This document shows positions 26,501 to 39,700 of a DNA stretch of 64,000 nt, piece after piece. The translations under genes and the position numbers were made by a program. The notes under the pieces were generated by a model. That model did no database searches. It was not told where the DNA came from and worked only from the letters and a program-made list of their open reading frames with translations. Within the stretch, counting starts at the first letter, position 1; each line of letters opens with the position of its first letter. Source of the stretch: Doryteuthis pealeii (lineage: Eukaryota > Mollusca > Cephalopoda > Myopsida > Loliginidae); the NCBI GenBank assembly GCA_023376005.1, contig CM042141.1, positions 99,734,712 through 99,798,711 on the forward strand. The letters are read 5' to 3'.

Positions 26501-29500
26501 TTGCTCTGTCATCACAACCTTTTTGATGTCATGCACATCCTCAAAATGGGTTTCCTTGATGACCTCGTTGAGCTTGGGGGAGAGGAAAAATCACATGGAG
26601 CCAGGTCAGACGAGTAGGGAGGTTCCTCCAGCACAGTGATGTTCTTCTGGGCCAGGAACTCTCGGATACTCAGGGCAGTGTGGGCAGGTGCGTTGTCATG
26701 GTGAAGCACACACGAGTTGTTCTGCAACATCTCTCGCCTCTTCTCGCGCACTGAACGAAACAAACGCTGCAGTATCTCTTTGTAGCCCTGTGGCAAATCT
26801 CACAGTAGATGATGCCCCTCACATCGAAAACACACACACATATATATATATATTAAAGGCATGTGATGCAATGGTTACCATCTTACAAAATGGAGGAGAT
26901 GAGTTCAAATCCTGGACGAGGCAGTTTGCATTTCATACCTTTCCAAAGGATATTAGCCTCTTCTTGCACACTGAATGAAGCAAACACCCCAGTATCTCTT
27001 TGTAGACATGCTGGTTAATCGTCTAGCCCTGTGGCAAAAACTCACAGTGGACGATGCCCCTCACATCAAAGAATGCAATCAACTTTTCTGACATACTTTG
27101 TACAATGGTTATTATTAATTATTTTTAATATTAACATGCTGGTAACTTTTGTAAACACCTGTAATTAAATAATTAATTAATAATCGCATCATTCCAAAAA
27201 ACCTTCAACACCAAATTTTTTTTAAACAAAGGAATAATGTACCATAATTATTTGTGTATAAGATGCACTATATTTCCAGATTTTTCAGCCCAAAGATTGG
27301 GGGGGGGGGGGGAGTATTATATATGAGAACTGTGTCATCATTTTTTTTTTTGTCCAGGCACATGCCTCACCATATTTGGGATGAGAGGAGTGAAAGTAAG
27401 TTATATAATCCAATGTGTTTTATGCTCTTATTATCAACTAGAATGTTTGGTTATAATTTTATTTTTCCTAATGTGACCTTATTTTTGCTGCAAGGTTGTT
27501 GCATTTTTATGTGAACATATTCATGTGTTTACGCTAAATACTGTGTAAATTTTGTATTTTAATACATAATGTAAACTATATGAATTCTTATTTTAGTCAG
27601 TATGAACCAATAAAAAGTTGAACAAATACTAAATTTAGCTAATACAAATTCTAAAAAGTCAGTGCGTATTATAGACACAAGATTTTATTTCCCAGAATTT
27701 TGCAGTCCACAAAGGTAAGGGTACGTGTTATACACAAATATCACCCTATCAGCAGGGGCAAAAGAATACAGACTGTACTCCTGCAGTGGAGTAAAATCCC
27801 CCCCAATTGGGCCACCTGTTGACGGTAGGTGGCGACCCATGATTCTTAAGGGCAGAATCCTGGTGGCTAAGCAGTATGGTAAGTTGATTTTTCACTTTTA
27901 AAAAATATCAAATTGTCCATCTATGCGAAAGTTGTGTGTTAGTATACTGAATACTGATACTAAAAACTAGATCTCTTTACTTGTACCATTGTTTGAGGAA
28001 ATAGCATCAAAGATCATCATGCACTAAAAATCCTCATTTTCGCAAAATTTAGCCTTTAGAAAATGAGGATTCTTAGTGCATTTTAGTAGACAATCTTTGA
28101 TGCTATTTCCTCAAACAATGGTACAAGTAAAAGATCTAATTTTTGGTATCAGTATTCAGTATACTAACATACAACTTTCGAATAGATGGACAATTTGATA
28201 TTTTTAAAAAGTGAAAAATCGACCTACCCTACTCAGCAGTCCATAACCTGCAATACTCTACTTAGTTAAGCTAGACAGGTGGTCGGAGAGGACACCTCCA
28301 ATCAATCGGCTGTTCATGTTAAGCCCTAGCACCTATATGATTGTTCCAATCCTATTGCTCTTATGGCAAACCCCTCAGCCCTTTTTATCATATATTAGCA
28401 TTACAAGCATTTAGCTGAAAAACGCTGACATTTTCAAATTTGCAACCTTAATCAGTTCAATTTGCAATTTCTCGAGTATTTCTTAACCAATCTTAAAAAA
28501 GATTTATATGGTTGGAAAGAGAATAGAGTAATCTTTCTAAATATATAACTTTTATCGGTTTTCATCAATTGAATTATTTTTTACAGCGAGTTAAAACCGT
28601 ATTTTCGGTCGAACAGCTGAAAACAAAAATATGACTGTTTTTTTTAGGATAAATTTTACACACTGTTTTGTTTTTCAAAATCAAAGGTAATCTTTATCAA
28701 TATTCTTGAAATTTTGCACTCAAATATAAGACACCTGGAAGTACAAACAGGGGTTGTTTTTTTTGTTTCTAGGATCCGTGAAAACGAAAATATGAGAGGG
28801 CAAAGTTGAAGGTTATTTGTTTAAACAATATGAAAGACGCAAAAAAGACGCACTTTTTCTGTAAAACTAGAGACTTTCAAAATTATTTTCCTATAAAATT
28901 TGTGAAATTTAAAGATTGCTAAGTGCTCGGCCTTTGATCTGAAAGTTTTGATTTTGAAGAAAAACCTCGAATTTACGTGCCTTTCGGTTGTAAAAACACC
29001 CTGTCAACTGACGTCACAAATCGGACCTTATTGATTTAAAATCACAATTTTTCGTATATTTATTGTTCAATCTTAAAAATATTCATATGGCTGAAAATAA
29101 AATAATCTCTCTAAATATATAATTTGTATGTGTTTTTATTAATTGAATATTTTTTTACAGCGAGTTAAAAACGTATTTTGCTTTAAAAAAAAAATGAAAA
29201 TGCATGATAGGAATTTCTTTCCGAGAATACATTTTACACTCTACATTTCTTTGGAAAATCTAAGTGGCTAATCTTTATCAATATTCTTGAAATTTTGCAT
29301 TCAATTAGAAGACACCTGGAAGTACAAAAGGGAGCTTTTTTTTTGTTTCTAGGACCCGTGTAAGTAAAATTACAACAGTACAAATTCCAAGACTATTTGT
29401 TCAAAATGAGGATGATTAGCGAAAAAGACGCACTTTACATAATTCAAACGGTTCTGAACTCCATTTACACAGCTCTATATAACTAATGTGATTACACAAC

Positions 29501-32500
29501 AATAACCTCAAATAAATAAAAATCAACTGGGAATGCTACATATATGGGCTAGAAGATGGTGGCTGTGAGTTTTAGTGTTCTGGGTATGACATTAAACTGA
29601 TGGTGAAGTTCCAATTTTAGAGTACCTATTCATTGCCATTACTCCCAGGTCCACTCTAACCTAGTGTGGTAGTACCTGTTAGGGACCCATCTATGGGTTA
29701 AATAGAAAAAAAATGAGTTTAAGAAAATGTTAAAAAATTGTGTTTAAAATAAAAAAATGTTGAATACCTTTCATGCATGAATAGAACAAAATGTCTTTGG
29801 CATAAGATAACCCAACAAGGGTTGACATGCCATAAAATGCAACAAACCAAATCAAACCTATACAAAAATAATTATGGCACATAAAATTTTACAAAAGATA
29901 CAAAAAGTCAGTAAATAAATAAAACATTTCACTCATCTACAAAGTGAGAAAAAAACATTTTTTTATTGCATGTCATTTTTATACATCAATTTTTGGTTTG
30001 TTCAAATTATGAACAAACTTGAATGTTAAAATACAAAACATATGCAAGATTTGATATTTCTTTTAAAATATTTAAAACAAATTATATTTTACTATTGTTG
30101 CTAATTTTTGCTCACTTTATGTCCGTATGTGTGTGTGTTTATGTGTGTGTAATTTTACACATGCATTGCTGCCTTTTTTTTTTTTTTTTTTTAAACACAA
30201 CCCAAGAGAAAGTTTTGCTGGAAGACAATTCAATGCTAATCTTATTAGTGAATTTTAAACAGTTTTTATATAAAAGTAAGCAAAGTTGTTGGGGTGGCCT
30301 AAAGTCAATATCAGCCATACAGTGAGGGAGTCTATCCCCTTCTCAATAGCGCTAGACCAAGGAGATTGTTTTTTAGCATCTGAGGCGGAGTGCCACACCT
30401 ACCATCAGCTCCTCACTTTACCTTACATATCCCTGTGGTACTCATACACTGAGTTGGCAAGGGCCTGTATCGAACCCAGGAACCTTGAGGTTCCCAGCCG
30501 AACATTCTACTGACTGAGCTAAACCAGCCCTAAAGAAAAAAAAAAAAAAAAAAAAAAAAAAGATCTTTGGGATACTAGACTTCAGAATGTTTAGTGAATC
30601 ATTATGGTTCCTTGTATTTTAACATATCAAAGAATTTAACAGAAAACAATCCTTCTGTATTCTCTTGCTTGGCATTCTGGATAGGTATGATTGACAGGTG
30701 ACAGGTCAAAGGTTGTGACGGTCCATAACAAGAGAGAGATAAATAGATTGGTGAGGACTGGCATTAAACTCAGATGCTCTACCAACTGAGATAAATCAGC
30801 CTGAAAGAATAAATATCAGCTTTCGAGCAATCTATTTTTTTATCAATTGTCTGTTTTTTTATTTTTTCTTTCAAGAAATTTTCCAGATACCATGTTATCT
30901 AATACATGAGATTGAACCTCACCTTGATCAATACGGTGACAGCTGGAAGACAGGTGTAGTGATTATGTGTAGGTGTGGGTGTGGGTGTAGCCTATAACCA
31001 ATAAAAACAGGCTGCGTCGACGAGGAGTGTGTCACCCTGTATGTTTGTAATACAGGATGACCCCCCAAAAAAACAGAATTTGGGTTCTGGTAGTCTGCAT
31101 CAATAATATGAAAGGCGACCAAAAATAAATAAAAATTTTTTAAAAATTTGGGTTCTGTTTTTTGGGGGTCACCCTGTATTTCTTCTAAAGAGTTATAAAA
31201 TAATATAAGTAAAAACTGTATTGCGTTTTTAAATTCAAGTCAAACAAAATACTATTAAAAAAAAAAACAACATTTCAACGAGTTAGTGGAACGCAGGAAC
31301 TTTTTTTTTAAATGTGATTTTCCTTTTCTTTGGTTGGGAAAAATGAATAAAAAATTTCTCATGTTTATATATTTTTTTAAAAACTTTTTTTATTTTTAAA
31401 ATCTTTTTAAAATTCATTAACAGAAAAAGAGAAACTATTTTCAGTGGAGGGAAATCTCATTGAACGTTTTCTAAAAATGCCTTGCAGCATCGATAACATT
31501 GTTTATATACGGGATAAAATTCTGCTAGCGTATCCTGAAAGAAAAAGAGAAAATAAGAAGAAAAAATGAGACAGTCACAACAAGGACCAATATTAGCATA
31601 TTCATGTCTACTAATACTGAATAGAACAGAAGGAAAGACAAGATAAACTCATTTACACATACAAATAGTATTAAAAAGGTAAAATGGTAGAATTATACAT
31701 ATATTGTTTCATGAACAAGCAGTATGTGGAAGGGGCACAAAATGGAAAAAATTGTTGGTAAAAAAGAACTATTTGCTCATAAATTCCTACCATAAAATAA
31801 ACTGAACCCTCATTTTATGTCCGTGTTTTTGCAATAAATGTTTTATTTTTCTTGCACCCGTTATTTTACAATACTAAATATATTTTCTTGATTCTTTATT
31901 CTTTAACAAATAAAGAAAATATATTTAGTACTGTAAAATAACGGGTGCAAGAAAAATAAAACATTTATTGCAAAAACACGGACATAAAATGAGGGTTCAG
32001 TTTATTTTATGGTAGGAATTTATGAGCAAATTGTTCTTCTTTACCAAATTGTCTAGATGTGGAGTATAGGTAAGATAGCCATGTGGCTTTATTACTTTAT
32101 GGCAGAATCAATTGTAATATATTGCATAATCAACAATGTGTGGATGTCAACATGGGCCTGTGATAAAAACAGAATATTGCCTTAACCTGATTGAACCTGA
32201 TCTTGATCAACAGGGTGACAGCTAGAAGACAGGTGTAGTGACGATGTGTAGGTGTGGGTGTAGCCCATAACCAATAGAAATAAGCTGCTTTGGCGAGGAG
32301 GTGTGTCTACAGGAAAACTGCTTGGGTGTCATGATCAAAGAGGTGTGGCCATGTTGGAGTTTGGAGAGTTATAGAAACTCTTAAAACTTTGAGCAGATCG
32401 CTCGCTGTCAGAACTCCTGATAGCTTCTGTGTATTTGCATTCTATACCGATAACTCTCAAACTAAACACATTGTAGAATAAAAATATAACATTACATATA

Positions 32501-32824
32501 TATATATATGAAAGTAAGTAAACAAACGATGTGTTTATTTTTATATGGCTTTTTAGCCGACAATTTTTGGAGGATATGTGCTTAATTGAAGTCATACCTA
32601 ATTTTGAAAATTAGTTAATAATTAATGAATTTAGGCGGGCATATATGTTCAAATGTAAGGCTAAACAAATCGAGAAAATGTCGAAATGTACATACAGGTA
32701 TTGACATTTTCTCGATTTGTTTAGCTTTACATTTGAACATATATGCTCGCCTAAATTCATTAATTATTAACTAATTCATTTTCAAAATTAGGTATGATTT
32801 CAATTAAGCACATATCCTCCAAAA

Positions 32825-32858
<34 letters not shown>

Positions 32859-35800
32859 ATCCATGTTGTTTGTTGGGTCTAGTGACAGTATCTCAACTAT
32901 TCAAAGAACAGCGACAACATCTCTACTATTCAAAGAACAGAGGTAAAAAAAAAAATTGAGAATGGATTTTTTGAACTGCCATGCGACACCCTACATCATG
33001 ATAGCCAACACCATAAAACAATTTTCTAACAGAAATAATTATTTATTGTTTATGTGATATCACATTCTGACATTATTGATTGATAGGCAAAAACAATGAA
33101 GCCATTATTTGAATGAGTTCTTCAAAAGTTCTTAGACACTTTTTTTGATCAACAGTCAAACTATTCAAAATGATTTCCCCAGTTTAGCCATTGCTACGCT
33201 CAGATAGACAGGGAACAGTTGAGGATACAGCACCTGAAATATGTGTTTTTACATACCACAATGAAGATGAGGACAACAGTCAAAAAAAATGTTAAAAAAT
33301 AAAAAAAATTATACAGATTTATATTTTGTTACTTAAATTATACCTATGTAATAATGAAAAATTAATCTTGTAGTATAAAGTATACCATTACTTATAGCAA
33401 CAAAACCAAATATCTAAAAATAGATATTTTTTTTGTTTATACTTACATAATATGGATCAGGAATAACAAGGACTTTTTCTGGATCATATTTACCCAACAT
33501 TTCTACTTTGGCTTTACTTTCTTTGGAACAATTCATTTCTTCAAGATCACTGAAAAGTAAATTTGATAATTTGTCTTATGATAAAAGGTCAAAATATAAT
33601 TCTACATATAATAGTAATAAATATAAAATGCTACTGAGAATAGTAATAAATACACTAGCAGGATCCGTAGAATTTCCACAAAACAAAACAAAACATCAAG
33701 AGGAGCTATTTAAGCCAGAAATGATGATTTGCAATTTCATTACATATAAATCATACTGTTTTCTTTGCAATAAATGATACAAAAATTAAAAGTGACAAAA
33801 ACACGACTCTGAAAAAAAAGTTGGGCTGGAAATTTGCCTGATGCTGGCTCGCGAAAACAGTGTTAATTAAGGCCGGAGCCCGGGACGACATAAGATCAAA
33901 ATTACCAAAATATCTTCCATAATTCCCAATTTCAATATTACAATTAAAACAAACATGTAACTTCTTTTTTTTTAAATTCATTTTAATTTTACGTTGGGCA
34001 TTTAAGCAATACAAGACCATTTGGAATGTTTCAACTTTAAAATTGGGTGAAATAAAATGGGACAAATAAGAAATCTGCGATTAAGCGACACCAAATAATC
34101 TGTATTCACATTTTTGCATTTCATCTTGGACAATTTGGACGGTCTCATTTTTAACCAGAGGGTGTTGCAGGATGATAACAGACAGAAGATTTAGGAACAA
34201 CCGTATTAATATATAGATAATTCTACTTAGAATAATAATAAATATAAAATTATTCATAGTAATAAATATATAGTTCTATTTAGAATAGTAAGTATTGGCT
34301 AAGTAGTCAACTCATTTGCCACAAGTAGGGTGTGTGACCCAAGGTCTCAAGTATGAGGCATCAAGCAAGGATTGAACTTGCTATTTAGTAGTAATGGATC
34401 CACAAGACTAGTTTGTTTACCATTACACCATGATGGGATGATCAAGGTATTTACCCAAACTGTTTCAACATGGGTAAAATGTGACAAAAATATCAGGCAT
34501 CCAGTGAGGATTGAAATTGTTTTTCAGTAGTAATCGATCTGCAAGACTAACTTGCTAACCATTACATCAGGATTGGACAACCTTATGCTAAGAATTGTTA
34601 TAAATATATAATTCTACTACATCATATTGTTGCTATTTATGTAAATAGCAACACACATCATCTATTAGGCTATTCCCCCCCTCCCCCCTAATAATAACAG
34701 AATTTGATTTTCTATATAGCATAAATAGGTAGGGGTCAGGTTAGCTCAGTCAGTAGAGCATTCGGCTAGAAACCACAAGGTTCCTATTTCGATACCGGTC
34801 CTCACCAACTCAGCGTATGAGTAGCACAGGGATCTGTGTGGTAAAGTAAGAAGCTGATGGTAGGTGTGGCGCTCCACCTCAGATGCTAAGAAACAATCTC
34901 CTTGGTTTAGCGCTATTGAAAAGGGGATAGGCTGACTGGCTGATACCGACTTTAGTTGACTTTACTTTTACTACATCATCAAGTCGTACCGACAGCACAG
35001 ATCTTCATGAGTTTCTACTTAGAACAGTAATAAATATATAATTCTACTGTAGTGGAAAAACTATGGTCTTGACAGGTTGATCTTTGTATATTTTCCGTAT
35101 TTCCACAACTCACTGCTGCTAACGTTATTAGTTGATAATGAAACAAATCTGGACACTTTGTAAGGTAAGTCTGTGTAGATATATAAGCAAAAACAATTTA
35201 TGATGAATTAACAAGAACAATTTTATTGCCAGAGCAAAATTACTAAAATGGAATACAAAAATGAAAATGAGCTACAAGAAAGAGATTACAAAGAATTGTA
35301 TGAGAATATGTTTGTTAAGTCCAGACCTAACGAAATCTAGAGTTACTCCCCTTGATCACTTAGGGTTTGATGGGAACCTCGAAGTGGGGTTTCCGCCATG
35401 ACATTTTTAGATTGGGGTTTATGATGGACAGACGTATGCACAACACAATTGAGTTAAGTCACTTTTAGGGTAGAAACATTCTCTACCCTGTGTTGAATAA
35501 AACCTTGTCAATTTCCAACAACCTGGTCTTGCACTTTCAATCAGTGTTCCGTATTTTATCTGTATGTAAAAACATAATATCTTAATGTGAAAGGAAGAGT
35601 CCTTGATATGTGGAGTTGAAATGAAAATGAAAATGGTCAGTAAAGACTTACATGTTAAACATGCTATGGTATGCCATGCAACACGAGGTTGCTGGGGGGC
35701 TCAAAGGACTCCTGTCCATGGTAGAGAAGTAGCATCTGTTTCAAAGCATTGTTGAGGTCAAACGAGAGAGCACTTACTGTTTTATATTATACTGGAAAGT

Positions 35801-36647
35801 GGCTACCCAGCAAGCCTGGGTGGAGAGGGGGGAACCCTGATGTATAGATTTGTTTACTTTTGAGATTTACAAAGGCTGGATATTTTTCAGTAAAATTTCA
35901 ATGCTATTTCTAAGTATATTTTAATTTTTTAAATATCTTTGAATATAAATCTTCATAATTTTTTTTGCAAAAAGCAAGAACTGGTAACATTTAATGTGCA
36001 TATATATTTACTATTTGTCGTTAATTTTTTTATTTTTTTTATTTTGATCCAGACATACATATATACAAACTGCCCTTTATATATGTATAGATTGGCCATA
36101 CCACCTAGTGGCTATTAGGTAATTATCTTTGGTAGGAGGTAAGGGAGGTAATTATCTTTTGGTAGGAGGTAAGGGAGGTAATATATAATTCATCTAAAAA
36201 GAGTCATCATCATCAGGTTATGCTGACAGCATCTCCATGACTTTTCCTCATCACCTGTCCCTATTGGCAACCACTCCTGGAAAGTCCTCTGCACAGCATC
36301 CTGTATGCGTGTAGAGCTAATCGATATTTACTTCCTAAAACCGCCCTGTCAGCTGCGGCAGTAGAATACACCGACTGCACCTCTGCAGAGGGGTAAAATC
36401 CCCTATATGCACCTATACGATTGTCCTGATACAATTGCCCTTACATCAAACCGTCTAACCCTTTTTATTATATACGTGCTAGAAGGCGGTGGATGAGGGT
36501 CTTAGTCTCCTGGATATGATGTTAAACTGCTTCTAGTGGAGAGGTTCCAATTCTGGAACTCTGGGGAATGTGGAGAACCCAGAAAAATCCGTTTGTAACA
36601 TTTTTACCAACACTTAACAATATCAGCATCTATTAATAATGGAGATT

Positions 36648-36721
<74 letters not shown>

Positions 36722-39700
36722 CATTAGACCTGTTCAAAAATCAACTTTTTCCTTTTTTCATACCCTCCTGCTTGGTTTCCCATGCTTTTTGACCTGGAAA
36801 AGCCGAAAATCACAACCATTTTGAGGTAAAATGTCAGGAACCTTTGCCTCATTGGACCTCAAGATATTAAGCCCGCGATAGTAGAAAAGTGCCAAATTTT
36901 GCCTTCTGCCAGACAGTTTTTCACCTGTAACTTTTGTTACAGTTGGGATAGAACAACAAACTGGGTATCAAATTGAAGAATTTGTAATACTCTTTCTGTA
37001 AAAATAATCCAAGTAAACATTCAAGAAAAAAAAGACACATCATATTCTGAAAAATATAAAAATTTCATAAATATTACAATCTTGACATCAGAAAATGTGT
37101 GACAAAGACCCTAAAAATTATTTTCAGGCAGAAAAGTCTATTGTCCATGTCACAAGGACACTTCAGAGTCATATGTTCAGAGTTTGCTTCTTGAAGCTAT
37201 CAAATCGCTCATGGTTGTATTCCACAGCTTGAAGAAGATACTCTCTTTGCTGAGAATCTGTGGTAATGATGTTTGCAAAATCACTCATCATCTTGACTCC
37301 CCGCTTAGCGATGTCATTTACTACCTTTACATTGCTGACATATTCCAGGGCCTTGCTGTAGTTATCACTCCTTGGACATGTTGCGACAGGTTACAGAAGC
37401 CAGTCAGACTCAATGCCAAGGGTGTCAAGCAGAAGATGACAGTCTGGACCAACCAGATCAGCCAGAGTCGTCTTGGCTGTAACCTGAGGGAACACAGGTT
37501 TCCTTGTCTGAAGTTATTTGGCTTCTCAGTAGCAAGCAGCTTGACAGCAATGTCTTGCTTCTCTTTGTCACTGAGTCTGCTACCGAAGAGAGCGAACGGT
37601 ACAACTTTCCGTGTCAGGTACCTGTGGTTTTACAGTTTTTTGTAGCACTGCCTGAGCAATGTCTGGATCTGTTCTCTTGAACTTCATCATGTCCTTCATG
37701 AACTGCAGATCACTTGCAGGAGCATCTGCAGCAAGTGTAGATGTCATCCACATGGGTGTATAGAACAGTCCTAGGAAGAGGTTGAGGCGTTCCAGCTTCA
37801 TAACAGTTTCCTCGTACTCCAACTGTTCAGCAAACATGAACATCTTCATAGAATACAAGTTTCTGGCAATCCACCTGGCTGATGAATGGCTGCATTGTTA
37901 GAACTGTTAAACATTCCACTTTTTCCTTTTTTCATACCATCCTGAACAGTTTCCCATGCTTTTTGGCCTAGAAAAGCCGAATATCACAACCATTTTTGTC
38001 TAAAACTTTGGGAACCTTTGTCTCATGAAGCATGAAGTTCTATTATATACGCGTTTTTGAGGTTTGTTTTCACCTATTTTCCCACCAATAAATTGGCATA
38101 AGCAGGATAAAGCAAGTAATTAGATGCTGACTGAAATGTCAAAATGCATAGAAACGTTTATGGAAATATCACATGTAATTTTTACAGACAAATTTAAATA
38201 AAACTTGTAAAAAATTTTTGTGTTGACAGAGTACTAGTACTCTATTAGAGTACATTCGACAGGAAAAAGTGTAACATGCTGTCTAGTCAATCTGAATAAT
38301 TTACTTCACTCTAGTCACAAATTCACAATGGTTTTACCATGTTTGCTGCAGATCTGTTGAAATCTGCAAATGAATCCAGAGATAATTCACAAAATAACTT
38401 CACTATGACATTAAGCAAGGAGTTCCAAGGACGCAAGGTTGACATCTCAGAACCTCCACCTGCAGTCCATAGACAAGCGTTATGCCGACCTACTACTAGA
38501 TCTGCTACAGAAACCTTCCTGGTCGGATACCCATCATCCAGCATCAGTGGTTCCCAGTTACCCACCAAGAGACAGGCCTTCCAGTACTTCCTCCATCTCC
38601 AGAGTTTGCCTGGAAATGTAGGGAATCCTGTACTTTAAGACCTTGCCAATGAAACATTGGAGGCTATCATCCCATTCTGGCAGATGGCTAGGATGAAGAC
38701 CATGAGCAAGTACAATGCAGCCATTCATCAGGCCAGCTGGATTGCCAGAAACTTGTATTCTATGAAGATGTTCATGTTTGCTGAACAGTTGGAGTACGAG
38801 GAAACTGTTATGAAGCTGGAACGCCTCAATCTCTTCCTAGGACTGTTCTATACATCCATGTGGATGACATCTACACTTGCTGCAGATGCTCCTGCAAGTG
38901 ATCTGCAGTACATGAAGGACATGATAAAGTTCAAGAGAACAGATCCAGACATTGCTCAGGCAGTGCTACAAAAAACTGTAAAACCACAGGTACCTGACAC
39001 GGAAGGTTGTGTCGTTAGCTCTCTTCGGTAGCAGACTCAGTAACAAAGAGAAGCAAGACATTGCTGCCAAGCTGCTTGCTACTGAGAAGCCAAATATCTT
39101 CAGACAAGGAAACCTGTGTTCCCTCAGGTTACAGCCAAGACGACTCTGGCTGATCTGGTTGGTCCAGAGTGTCATCTTCTGCTTGACACCCTTGGCATTG
39201 AGTCTGACTGGCTTCTGTAACCTGTAGCAACATGTCCAAGGAGTGATAACTACAGCAAGGCCCTGGAATATGTCAGCAATGTAAAGGTAGTAAATGACAT
39301 CGCTAAGCGGGGAGTCAAGATGATGAGTGATTTTGCAAACATCATTACCACAGATTCTCAGCAAAGAGAGTATCTTCTTCAAGCTGTGGAATACAACCAT
39401 GAGCGATTTGATAGCTTCAAGAAGCAAACTCTGAACATATGACTCTGAAGTGTCCTTGTGACATGGACAATAGACTTTTCTGCCTCTTGAAAATAATTTT
39501 TAGGGTCTTTGTCACACATTTTCTGATGTCAAGATTGTAATATTTATGAAATTTTTATATTTTTCAGAATATGATGTGTCTTTTTTTTCTTGAATGTTTA
39601 CTTGAATTATTTTTACAGAAAGAGTATTACAAATTCTTCAATTTGATACCCAGTTTGTTGTTCTATCCTAACTGTAACAAAAGTTACAGGTGAAAAACTG

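Larger units (their letters stand above)
27755..29865 (+). mobile_element. Family E repeat split by two insertions
   Basis: The 5' part is at 27755-27880, the middle at 28225-28392 and the 3' part at 29540-29865, in order and on one strand. The first gap is the foldback 27882-28225. The second is a unit of about 1.15 kb at 28393-29539 bordered by CATATAT on both sides. Confidence 0.85.

Noticed and set aside
37184..39427. Identical 153-residue ORFs on opposite strands as two genes
   Set aside because: They are antisense readings of the two inverted copies of one transposon; the real coding strand is the opposite one in each copy.
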